Origin: Bimastos eiseni
Taxonomy: Eukaryota > Annelida > Clitellata > Crassiclitellata > Lumbricidae
Assembly: GCA_959347315.1 (NCBI GenBank)
Contig: OY365811.1
Coordinates: forward strand, 31,982,711 to 32,046,710
DNA length: 64,000 bases
Direction of reading: 5' to 3'
The notes beneath the pieces were generated by a model. The model saw nothing but the letters and a program-made list of their open reading frames with translations. It did no database searches and was not told where the DNA came from. Of this stretch, positions 13,001 through 25,758 are shown piece after piece (position 1 is the stretch's first letter; each line of letters opens with the position of its first letter). The translations under genes and the position numbers were made by a program.

Positions 13001-16000
13001 CACGCTTTATATACTCGCCTAAACACAGGCGCTATATAATCAGACATGATGGATCACGCGTGTCAGCTAACATGGGCCATATGTAGGATACACTCGTGCA
13101 AACCCCACTCACACACCCACTCACACACCCAATCACACATCCACTCATACACCTACTCACACATTTACTTACACACCCATTCACACACCCACTCACCAGA
13201 ACACATAGGCCTGCACAGCGAGAGAGAAATAGTTTCAATAATTTTTGAAAAAAACTAGAGAACTGCTTTGATAGTCTTTGCGTAATATAAACAGTTCAAA
13301 GTTATTAAACATCGACATCGACATTTACATCTACATGTACATTAAAATCATATTTTCATACATAGGAATAAGTATGCATTGTATGAGAGTGCACGCATGC
13401 GTAGCTACGAACGCAATACATTCATCGCATGTATAATCGTGTATATGCCAGTCAGGCATGCATGAAATTAATGTCGTGAAACAGAAACCGCGTAGTATAA
13501 CTATAATGATATTAATGGAGGATTTAAAGGAGTCGATAATAGGAAAGTCAACTCCATTAAAATGACGGATGATATACAATCAAGTTACATATGCAACTGT
13601 CCGTGGGTATGATTCTTAGAATCATCTTGGTTGAATATATATAATTACTAAATGTTTGCCCGTCCTAGGATAGTTAGGTTCAGTACCCTTGGTCTCCCAC
13701 TTCCCTTCCCATTTCTCTTGACTCGTTCCCTTATACTTTCCCTTTAAATTCATGTTCACCCTTCTCTGCCGTTCCCCTCACCCTCTTTATTCCCAATTCT
13801 CTAATCCTCAGTCTCCTCCCTGCCACATAAGGTTACTAGTGATCACAAGAGCTGAATTTAATTTACTTCAGCCATGCAAGGCGCCCATCAAGTCAACCAT
13901 CTAGAGAAAGAATGATTCGGGATTCGAACTCGGTGTCTTAGTTCTCTGCACGCCATTGTCTTATTCATTATTCATTGGACCTACAGAGAGAGAGAGGCTG
14001 AGAACCTCATGTCCTACGGATGGACATGTATACATGCATATACATATATATAAAACATATACAGTGTGTGTGTGTGTTTAGGTGTGTATGTGTGTTTAGA
14101 TGTGTGTGTGTGTGTGTGCGTGCGTGTGAGCATGTACATATGAACATGTAATTGTTATATATAACCTTGGCACACTGAGTATCTGTGGCGTATAAGAGAC
14201 AGTGGGAAATGACCATGAAATGGAATTGTTTTAAACGATGTTTTCTTGTAATGGAAATGTCGTTTTTATGGTCGATATGGTTCTGCATTGTTCCGAAATG
14301 ATATATCTGGAGCAGAGACAGACACAGACGCAGACACTGATAGGCAGATTGAGAAAGAGACAGACACAGAAAGAGACAGACACAGAAAGAGACAGACACA
14401 GAAAGAGACAGACACAGAAAGAGACAGACACAGAAAGAGACAGACACAGAAAGAGACAGACACAGAAAGAGACAGACACAGAAAGAGACAGACACAGAAA
14501 GAGACAGACACAGAAAGAGACAGACACAGAAAGAGACAGACACAGAAAGAGACAGACACAGAAAGAGACAGACACAGAAAGAGACAGACACAGAAAGAGA
14601 CAGACACAGAAAGAGACAGACACAGAAAGAGACAGACACAGAAAGAGACAGACACAGAAAGAGACAGACACAGAAAGAGACAGACACAGAAAGAGACAGA
14701 CACAGAAAGAGACAGACACATGTGCATATAATATACAAGCGCCGAACGCATTGCGATTTTGCAACGATTCCTGTTTAGGCAAATTGAATTCCGTCGCTCC
14801 GTGTTGATACAAAATATATGCTTTATATACATATTTTTCCATGTATTGTATGTATTTGTGACTGTATTGTATGTATTTGTGCATGTATGTGTAAATTGAC
14901 ACGTATGATTTGCATGGATGGACGCATTGTTGTCTCGTGCCGTGTCAATGATTATTATGTTGTCGTGAAATCTGCTGCTATTAAACGACTGAACTGGACA
15001 ACAAATAGAAACTTTTCCATCAATATTTCACCAACATTGATAACAAAAGATGGCTTTAAAGTCTTTCGACTTGACTCGATTTTACTGACATGATTATCCA
15101 TTTTATGCTGCAGTCATACATATCCCATAACGATGTACCCTCGTCTTCCCATTTTTAGTCATCCGCCTTGTAAACGCGGCGCGAGCAGGAAATCGCTCGC
15201 CTAGTTATGAGTTATACTCCAAGAATTCCGCTACTGGTTGCACTTTGGCAGAGCCAGTCCCTAGCCTGGATAGAGGAGGAGGGCGGCGATAATAAATGCC
15301 ATTGTTATCACATAGTGTCATTAAGCTATACTCCAAGAACTCTCCATTGCTTACATTTTGGTAGTGCAAGTCCCAAGCCTGGATAGAAAGGAGGGCGACG
15401 CTAATTATCTTTGTTGTCACAAGGTGGCGTCAAACTGAAACTTCTACTACTTTTGTATTCCAAGACGAATCCGCGCCATGTCATTAGTTTTACCTAATAC
15501 ATAATACGTCATTTACTCACGGAACTTGCTGCAGAGGTGAACGCGTTCTTTTACCTAATGACTGCTGAAAATCACTCCAATTTCGTGCAAAATGACAGGC
15601 CACAAGAACACGATTCGACATAGATATGCCTACTAGATTAGTACTATATTAAGCAGCTATACGAATGTGATACACAAAATAAGCCATACACAAAAGTTCC
15701 TTAGGTCGACGGCGCATCGCTCATTTACTAAATCGAGCGCGATCGATTTTCAAACCGCCTGACTACTTTTAGATGAGAAGCTCTTCGCGTACGTGCGTGT
15801 ATGGGTTTGGCTATCTCTGTAAATGTTTGGGTGTATGTATGCGTCTTTTTGTGCACGTGTCAAAGTGTGTGTGTATGTATAATTGTGTGTATGCGTGCGG
15901 GGGCCCAATGTGTTCATGGATGTATTCACGTTGGTTATGTGTACATGATTAATTGATTGATTGACTGACTGACTGACTGACTGACTATTGACTTATTGAC

Positions 16001-19000
16001 TTATTGACTTATTGACTTATTGATTTAAAGATTTAAAGATTTAAAGATTTAAAGATTTAAAGATTTATTGATTGATTGATTGATTGATTTAAAGATTTAA
16101 AGATCTAAAGATTTATTGATTTATTTATTTATTGATTTATTGATTTATTGATTTACTGAGATTGAATGATTGATTGATTGTGAGTGTGTACTGAGTGTTT
16201 CTGTGTACGTTACCAGGCGATTAGGTTTATTTTTACACGCACTTGAAGTCCATCCGGCCATTTATGATTTCCAAAATTGCGTTTGTGTTCATTTGCCAAT
16301 TAACATGTTTGCTTAATTTTACCGATTGCAACAAAACAATCTTATGTGCATTGCAAAATGACGACGGTAGTTGTGCTTATACTTTCTTTGACAGTCAGCT
16401 TACATACAGCTTATAACGATGACGACGATGATGATGATGACGAAGTTGGTGACAATTAACTACAAGGAAGATTACGCTGAAGATATTAATAATGTAGAGA
16501 TAGAACTGATCTTTGACGGTCATTACTGAAACAATAACATACAAGGAAATGGAGAGAGAGAGATAGACGAGAGAAAAAGGAAACGAACGAACGACTAATT
16601 AAAAGACAAATGGAAGGAAACTGAGTGAAGAGAGCAGACAGACATGGGGAGACAGAAAGACGCTGTTGTAAAGACAGACAAAGACAAAGAAACGTAGAGA
16701 GACACGGGGTGTAAGTACAAACACAGTGACAGGCACACACACACACACACGCAGCGGGCCAGTCTGAGAATAAGTCAGACAGACAGGACCACAGACAAAG
16801 ACTAACTCCCGTAAGAATAGAGACAGAAGCAGCCGTTTGTGTTACATACAGTGAGACAGACAGACACATGCAGGCTGACATACAGGCAGACAGGCAGAGA
16901 CAAGTGGAGCGACATAAAGCGACATAGGCAGATGTTGTCGACTTGATCAATGTGCCTGCATCTTTACCTCCTTCGGAGCAGTTGCTGACGAGTCCGGTCC
17001 ATCGGTTGTCGATGCAAGTCAAATACCAGGTCTCACGGGAGAAGTTACAGCGGACGGTCATCCTGTCGCCGTATCTCTCCATCCAGGCACCGGTTGGAAG
17101 CGCAACATCCGCGCAGCCAACCGCTGCAACCGACCATGAGATGCAAATCAATAAAGGAACACTTCAACACTACTCTTATTCAGCATCCGCTCCGGGGGTG
17201 TCAAAGCACAAACGCCCCCTTGAAACACAATACCCGACCCAGAATGACTATAAAACCAAGACTACGACATAAATCTCTATCTGAAATCCCTTTTCTGTGA
17301 TATGCAAGTCAGACAGAACGGCGAAGGTATGAGGGGATGCCATGGTTCGCTGGAGCTTGACGCCAGCTCACTTTACGCCGGGTGAAAATTCTGTTTGTAG
17401 CAATCCGTTTTAGGCATATTTGCAGATCCAATATGTTGAACAGATGATTCAGTCAGAGCATTTATATGGCGCCTTCTTAAAGACAACCACTCAGAAAAAC
17501 ACACTTACATTATTTCCATAATAATATAGTCGATGCTTCCTGTTCAATTAGCATGGAGAATGGCCTGATTTATTAGCATGGCTAGCGAACTCGTACGTGT
17601 ATTGGCTACAAAGGCCATCGGAAGGAGGATCAGACGGCGAGGAAGGGGACTGGCCATCGTCCAAACTCACAAGATATAGTGACGTCATTTACGATATATA
17701 TCTACTGCGGTCTGTTCTGACTGATTCAAGGAACGGCGTCCTTCTTTCTATCCACGATGATTATGTCAACTCGTATCAACTCGTCAGCTAACAAATCTTA
17801 AGCGTCACTTTTTAGATCATTCATAGTATCGTTAGCGATGGATAACATCCAAAATTAAACTACGATAACGAATAACACGATTGTGTACTTGAAGGCCGAG
17901 AAAGGCTTGCTTGAGTTAGGTTACATGCATAGTTTAAAATTCATTGTTTGCAATTCATTGCCAGCCCTCGTTACCTACAAAGACGTTTGTGACTGACCAC
18001 GTGCCGTGTTGCTCTGCCTCTTCTGTCGGTTCCCGTTAATTTCGTCGCAGATCATTTCGTCACAATTAATTTCGTCGCATTTTAAAAACTACACCAATCC
18101 TTATAACCCTGACGCTAACCGACCCTCACGACGCATAGCCTGACCCTAACCGACACTTACCACGCATAACCTGACCCTAGCCTACCCTCACAATGCTTAA
18201 CCTGACCGTAACCGATCTGCGACCAAATGAACTGCGACCAAATTATCTACGACGAAATTAACGCGACGAAATGATCTGCGACGAAATGAACGGTCACTTC
18301 TTCTGTAATCCTCTCTTCATCTTCATTTACTCTGAAGCTTGTTTAATATATTTTATCTAAAAAAAATCCCATCACACAATATCAATCCCAATCATACCAA
18401 AACATATCATATGATGCCATATCATATCATATCATACCTATCAAACCATTTCAAATTTATCTTACCATATCCCAAATCGTATCGTACCTTATCATACGAT
18501 ATCATGATCTACAATACCACATCATACCCGATCAAAACTTGAGTCCATCCCTTCCACCCTTTCGTAATCATAATTCAGTTTCATAGGACGGCCATCTTGC
18601 CGCATGACCTCAATGGAGTCCACTGACCGCAAGCGATGACCCCAAAACGGTCAAGAGACGTCGTCTCAACAGTCTGTCCCCGAAGAGACCGACAACCAAC
18701 TGAAATTGTTTTGCACACGATAAAACATCGCACATCGTTCTGTTACGCCAACGATGAGTCCCTCTGGTATTCACCATTCATCGTCGCAGAGCATGTATCT
18801 GACGGTGTAATATTGAAGACGATCTGTCACGAGGGAATTTGGACGACGATCTTGTCGGAGTTGAGGGGCGCGGAAGGACGCGAGACAGAAGAGTGGACGA
18901 TATGTTGCTTACGGTGTAATCGTAATCGTAATTGTAAATGTAATCGTAAGGTTTATCATTATCATTTTGTTGCCTTTTTACTATGAAGTATTGAGGATCT

Positions 19001-22000
19001 GTGTTTATGGTGTAATCGTAGTTGCAAATGCAATCGTAACGACAGGTTTATTATCATTTTCATTACGTTGTCCTCTGCTATGAAGCACTGAGGATCTCTC
19101 GTGTCATTATGGAGGGTTTTATGTCGTGTGTGATTTTTGAATTGAACCGTAGTAGTATGTTACGGTGTGATAGCGTGCCTGCCTATTAGGTTAGTGTGCT
19201 GAATTGGCGATGATTCAACTCTTGCTCAAGGTAGAAATAGTCAAATAGCCTACAACATCAAATATCTGCCCCATGTGCGAACCCTATTTATCAAACTAGA
19301 ACAATGAAATGAGTGCAATGAAGGTTAATCCACAGTGTGAACTCCTCACAGTGAACTCCTCCACTGCTCCAAAAATGACAATACCAGTCCCAAGACTCGA
19401 TTTAGGGGAAAACGACGATAATATGTTTTTAATCACAGTGTCGTTAAACTGAAACTATGTCAAGTTACCTGGTTTAAACACAGGCATAACACATCTTCTA
19501 AGCCACCTACATGGGCAACAACTATCATGTCTAACGCGCTGAATTTAATGGCGCCATACAAATTTCCAGATTAGATTTGATTTGATTATGGCAGAGAGAC
19601 GTCCACACGGCATATGCAACGGAATAAGAACTAAAAAGGATTATCGGATTACTTGGGAAATGAAGGAACTTGTCTGTATCCGATGAAGTGTTGAAAGTGA
19701 TACAGAACATTGTAGATGTGTTGAAAAAAGGTCCTATAATCATGTAGGCCTATACTTGAGTGGGAAGTTTCTAGATTGTAGTGGTTTGTAGTGTAGAGAT
19801 TACGTTCATGTGAGTAGCTGATAGTTAACTTGATCTAAAGACTAGAACAACCTATTAATAAGGTCGTTGCACATACTTAATAGAGTAAAACCTAAAATTG
19901 CCATCTTTAGAGTCGTGTTAATTGACTACGAACGACGAGATTACTTTTTTGACCACCTCTACTACAAATATACACATGCTAGATATAGTGTTTCGCAGAC
20001 ATTGCTCTAATTAATTAATTAATTAATTACACAGTAGGAAATATTTACTTGCACGATTGCCATTGTAATCGCTTGAGCGATGTCAATGTCTGGTAGTCAT
20101 GGAAGCAAATTAATATGGATCGAGATGACAACGAATGTCTGACGTGGTCATGTGAACCTGAGTGCCGTGATAAATGGCTCACTTGGGGAATTACACGGCT
20201 GGGTTGGCATTACTGTGCTTCGCATGTGGACAAACTCAAATATTTTCCCATAATGTAAACAAGACGTATGCTCTGTGTTACCGGCTGTATACATACCTAC
20301 CAACCAGTCATAACAGGAACTGGACAGAGAATCGTCTCTCTAATTCGGAAATGATACTGTCAATAATCGGACGTAGCAAAATCAATATACACCAGCAGCG
20401 CCTCTAAATGATAAAGAATGATTCAAGCGGGCTGCCAACCACATCCATATAGAAAGTGTCAATGAGTTTCCGGAATTGCTTCACCGAATCGCTCACTTAG
20501 TGATATTTGACATTCTCATTCTGACTCATAGAAAAAAAACATCATAGAGGGGGAAGGAAGGGAAAAAACAAGAGGAAGACCAAGAACAATGCTTTTAGAC
20601 TGGATGATGGAGAGAGGTGGATACGGGAAAATGAAAGAAGAGGCTCAACACAGGGAAGAGAGTGACGTCATTGGCCATATGAACCTGCCTGAAGGCAGAG
20701 AACCAAAAGAAGAATTCTGACTCGACTCATTGCTCCTGTATACGAAAGAACTCAAGGTAAAAATTTAGTACCTTTCGAGTAATACAGAAACCATCCTATA
20801 ACTTTATTGAAGGTTAACATGCATCAATTAAAATAAAATTCAGTTTATACGCATGATGTAACGCATCACAATTAACGCGATGAAGGAGGTAGTTATCTTA
20901 AATGCTGTGCAATCTCATTTACACGACGACCCATCGCACTAGCACAACTGGTAGGCTACATGTATTACTTTGAACTATACTAAATACGAGTCAAATGGCT
21001 AATCGATAGGTATTCAAACGGTGATATCAAAGGTGGTACGCCAGGTGTTGTTAAATGACACGAGGAAAAAAGTATAAAAAATAAAATCCATGACACTAAC
21101 TCAAATCAAGCTCCAGTTGTCGTGAATGCTTCAAGAGGCTACCCCCACACCCTGCAAGAGAATAAGCGATCCCCCCCTTCCCCCCCAATCATCAATTTCA
21201 ATGGGACTACCCACTCGCTAGCTGTGTTTGATATAACCTTCGACCTTTGCCAACATTAATTTTACTACCTGGTGGTACAATAAAATAAAGTTTAATATCG
21301 TTGGTCTAACGGCCTAACCCATTTGACTGAAATGCATCTATAGCCTAACGAGGCCATACAATGAATGCTCATTTGATCTGTTTTCAGATTTAAAATCAAG
21401 AAAGTATTCAGTAACATTCTAGCATGGACTATTGACAAAAATCTCTCGTCTTGTCGAAAGGGATAGAAATCCTAATATATGTCTCACCATTGTAATCGTA
21501 ATCTCCAAACTTCTAAAGCGCCAATCGACAGCCAAGCGCCGAGCACCAGCTTATTTACGAGCGCTGGTCTTCTGTTATTATCATTCTGTTTCCAATCATA
21601 TATATCTATCATCATTGTAAGACCAACGGCGTGGCAGAGAATCAGTTGAGGGGCATAGACTTTACACTCCCTTGCAGAGCCACCACACCATTTAATAGAT
21701 GCAGTTAAGTCAAACGGGTTAGTATGGCACGGTGGATGATCGGTTAGAGCGGTCGGCCCGTAACACTGAGTCGGCGCTGAGTGAGCAGGTTCCGCCCTCG
21801 TCCGAGGAGTCACTGTGTAGGGCCCTTGAGCAAGTCCTTCGTGCACAATTGCTCTGCAGTACAATTGCAATTTCGCCGTCGAGACGTGCGCACTTCTGAG
21901 CAAAAGATGTTGGAAGAAGGGCGATATCAAATTTCAAGAATTTCGATTTCATTTCAGTAATTAGGGGTAAGTGTTTCAAGAGTCAAACTGACGAAATTAT

Positions 22001-24199
22001 ACATGGCTAGGTCAGCTTAGGTGTTGGATGTACTTGGTTGGCTGCACATTGACCGAAGAAAGTTCATAAAAAAACCAAGGAATCCGTTTTAGCAGCGTTC
22101 CAGTTGAAACCGCCCTACACACCACCTGCCGGTTGAGTCCATTTTGGCCATCAGTTAGATAGATATTTGATAATTAGATTAAATAAGATGAGATGAAGCA
22201 AATGTGAGTTTCTACCTTCAATCTTCAGTATGAAGGTCCATCTGTATGCTGCGCTGACGCCCTTCCTTGGCTGTTGATTGAAGTAGACGCTAACGGAGCT
22301 TCTGTGCGACAGGTAGATATTCGTCTCTCTCTGTCGAGACGGACAGAGGGGGCTGCTGTGTCGTCGCTGTCCCTCGGAGATGATCAGGTGAGCAGGGCAG
22401 AAGCGCTGGACGCCCCCGGTTGCGTCCATCGCGTCGTCCTGATCGAGGTAATGGCCGAAGCTGTGAAGAGTGATGTTAATGGACTGACGGGGTCTGGCTT
22501 CCACGTGCAGTGGACAAGGGGTGAAGAACCGACCGCGGTCGTCAGGGTCGTGGATGTCGGCGATGTAGACGGTTGAGTTGGACGAACGTAGGACCAGCGA
22601 AGAGTTGCACGGAACACTGCTCAGGTTGGTCACTGTTGTGGGTCAGTTCAGAGAAGGTTAACGTTAAATTAAAAATCCGGATATCAACCAAAAATAAACC
22701 CTGTTTATTGGCTCACCAAACCCTCTGATCATATATTGGTTGACCTTGTTAACATACTTAGAAATCTCGTGCTATTTTATTGATACAAATGTATGCATTG
22801 AATGGAGTTAAAATTTGCTTAGTGCATTTTAATAAACCTTGTAATTAGGTCGTCCGAGTGCTGTACTTGCCCGCCACTCCTTGTACAGTTTCAAGACTCT
22901 TTTGGGGCCTATAATGAATTATACTGGAAACAGGATGACCCACAATGAAACACAATAGACCTTTAAACCATGACCTGAACTTCACTTGAGCACATTTGAT
23001 GTGACATATAATGTAACGTAATGTAATGTAACTTAAATTTTCAGCGCAACGTAAAACCCACATCAGAGAACACATTTCATCAGAGAGACAGCCAAAACAC
23101 TGTATACAGCATGGGAAAGGCCTAAGGTAATGTAGTTAATGTGTTATGCAGTTCCATGTAATAAGAAGTTACCCAAGAGATCAAGGTTTCTATACGATAG
23201 CAGAGGCACCCAGAGGGGTAATATGACCACAGCCGCTACGCCCTAAACTGATACTTGAACACGTGACCGTGTTTTCTACCAGACTGTTTTAGTGACGATT
23301 GTCTGCTAAGCTCATCAGATAAAGAAGACAATATAAAAATTGGTCACAACAATTCTTAGACCACTAACAGGTAGATCAATCAGTGAAAATTCACGATGGT
23401 TGTAAACAAGATTCAATTCTTCTGCTTAATAAGGTAAAGTGATATCATTGATGCGGTGGGCCCAATTTGCCTCACATCCAGTTCATCGATCCGCCCGTGA
23501 GAATGCTCACAGACTGTTGCTGCTTCACTTTCAAAGGATTTGCTCAACAAAACAGGAAAATCAAAGAATATCGTTACAGTGGCAGTAATAGTAGTTTTTG
23601 GCTCAACGACACTGTATGATAACAGAGGTCGGTGAAGTCGCCCTCCTCCTTCGTCCAGGCTTGGGACTGGTACTGCCTGGCATTGTGGCACGGATGTGCA
23701 GTGTCCGAGTTAATTTCCTCAATCAATAGTTATTTTACATGAAAGGAGGAAAGCATCGAAGCGACACAGCGATCTGGTCATTAATCCAACGATTGGGTTT
23801 CGAGCCTGCTGAGTAATCTCCGTGTAACGATGCTGGAAAGTTGTTTGCGCACTCCAGTCTCGTGCCTCACAGTAGACTTTTACTGACGATGCATGCATAA
23901 TAAGTGCAACAAATAAACAACTAAACTTGCACTAATAATTAAACCCACAAATGAAGTAGAGTGGGGGTGAGGAGTTTCTTTCTCCACAACAAGAAGTTTT
24001 TCTATCCTAAGACAGACAATTTTTAAATGTGTTTTTGCTCAAAATCAGTCCAACTAATCGGTCATAATCTATATTATCTATATATGACATCCATTGTAGC
24101 AGCGTTAGGTATACAGGAAATATTCAATTCACGGCGAATGACTCCATGAAGTTCATCTTTTATTATATAAGACATTTTTATAATGTATTGTTATATTGT

Positions 24200-24240
<41 letters not shown>

Positions 24241-25686
24241 TTTTTCTTCTTCATATTATACCTTTGATACAACGATAGGTGACGTCGAGATAGGCAACGA
24301 GGTCCTTGGGGCAGGGCTGAACGAGGTCCCTCAGTCGCGGAACTCCATACTCACAGGACCTCTTTCCGGAACACGACCGATCGAGCAGGTTGAGCACGCT
24401 CATCGAACAGCCCATATATCCGTAGTCTCGTGACACGCACCTGCCCGTCTTCATGCGACCGTACTGCGCTTCCTCAATGACGATAACCTGACCGAGGGGA
24501 CATGTGGCGTTCAGTGACTCGAACTGACAGAAGTCTTTGGCCACTGCGAACAAGGAAACACAATACCGTCAAGATTATCGGCAGAAGCGAATATATATTT
24601 ACTATACTATTATATTAATATATAATTATTTATGTGTGGCATGGTGGCCAATTGGTTAGAGCGGTCAGCCCGTAACGTTCATTGTCCGCTGAGTGAGCGG
24701 GTTCGACCCTCGTCCAAGGCGTCAGTGTGTAGGGACCTTGAGCAAGTCCTCCGCGCGCAACTGCTCTGCAGTACAACTGCAATTACGTCGTCGAGACGTG
24801 TTTACGCTTTCGTGCACGACTCGTAATGTTAAAGCGCGTTGTAAACGCCGAGTTGTATTGCATTGAATATATTGCGTTTATGTATGTATTTATATATGCA
24901 TAGGGTCTATATATGTGTACATATGTATATTCATGACTACAGGTCAGCCTCAGTTACAAAGGGCAGATGGTTCGTTCACCGGGTTTTCAGTCGTCTGTTT
25001 TTGTGTCGCTTCCCATTTACGTTTTGTTTTTCAAACGGACGCTTTACCCATCATCAACAGATGCGTAGGGTATTTACAGTGCGTCATCGAAATGTCACCA
25101 TAGAAGTTCTGTGATTAGACTCTGTCTCACCATTCGTCTCCTTCTTCTACTCCATCCGTGTAATACGCTGTCGAGTTGGAGGAGCTTTCTGATTGGTCGA
25201 GTTTTCTTCCTTTATTCGATACCATAGTTAAATTTTACGTTATAAAAATACTTCGCCCAATTAAAAGACACATCTGGCAGAATAATTTTACAACAGAAAG
25301 GTCCGATGGTCTTTGCATTAGGCAAATCAGCGATAACCTAATGAGTTGCTGTCCACGCGATATGCAACATGGACATGTGTGTAAGTATGTCTGTATGCTT
25401 GCCTGCGTACCTGCTTGCTCGTTCTCATTAGTTCTACATGTATCGGCCTCTTTCTTTCCCTCTCTCTGGTCTGCCTGTCTCTGCTTCGGTTATCGGTACC
25501 TCGTCACTCTTTTTCTATCTCTCTTTCTGTGTGCGTGCGTCACCTGTATGAGTCTCTGTCTCTCTCTGTCTCTCTGTCTCTCTTTCTCTGTCTCTCTGTT
25601 TCTGTTTCTCTGTCCGTCTCTGTGTGTCTCTCTCTGTCTGTCTCTCTCTCCAACTCTCTGTCTGTCTGTCTCTCTTCCTCTCTCCA

Positions 25687-25758
<72 letters not shown>

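Larger units (their letters stand above)
4817..16967 (-). other. Receptor intron 4 (12 kb)
   Basis: Largest intron. It holds GA/GACA tracts (5200-5520), TGTATG repeats (6060-6245), two reverse copies of a dispersed element (6655-7589), a LINE scrap (7085-7386), the 2.4 kb minisatellite, a GTAC/CATA microsatellite (10436-10665), the CpG-dense block (11880-13050), CACACCCACT repeats (13090-13195), a 16-bp array (14345-14718) and TTTAAAGA/TTGA repeats (15955-16165). The stretches 10720-11270, 13200-13850 and 16200-16960 show no repeats or domains I recognise. 11280-11620 is T/C-rich. Confidence 0.55.
17124..22215 (-). other. Receptor intron 3
   Basis: This intron contains an inverted-repeat element (18033-18293), an ATCATATC-type simple repeat (18365-18530), a dispersed-family copy (19375-19462), a LINE C-terminal scrap (20530-20720), a reverse LINE tail (21489-21567) and a SINE (21724-21920). 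The sequence at 17300-18020, 18550-19370 and 20720-21480 is otherwise unassigned. Confidence 0.55.
22633..24261 (-). other. Receptor intron 2
   Basis: Short intron with one reverse copy of the AGTCCCAAGCCTGGA dispersed family at 23560-23690 and an AAT/ATT microsatellite at 24200-24242. I recognise nothing else. Confidence 0.6.

Noticed and set aside
14007..14902. Overlapping frames of Lys/Arg/Gln/Thr/Asp or Ser/Val/Cys/Leu repeats
   Set aside because: They are products of the 16-bp array read in every frame.
18636..18986. A plus-strand coding frame with a CCP-like [13 protein letters not shown] segment
   Set aside because: The resemblance is short, there are too few cysteines, no convincing splice sites, and it lies opposite to the receptor gene inside its intron.
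24632..24720. A tRNA gene
   Set aside because: A and B boxes are present, but the sequence does not fold as a tRNA and continues into a SINE body found in other copies.
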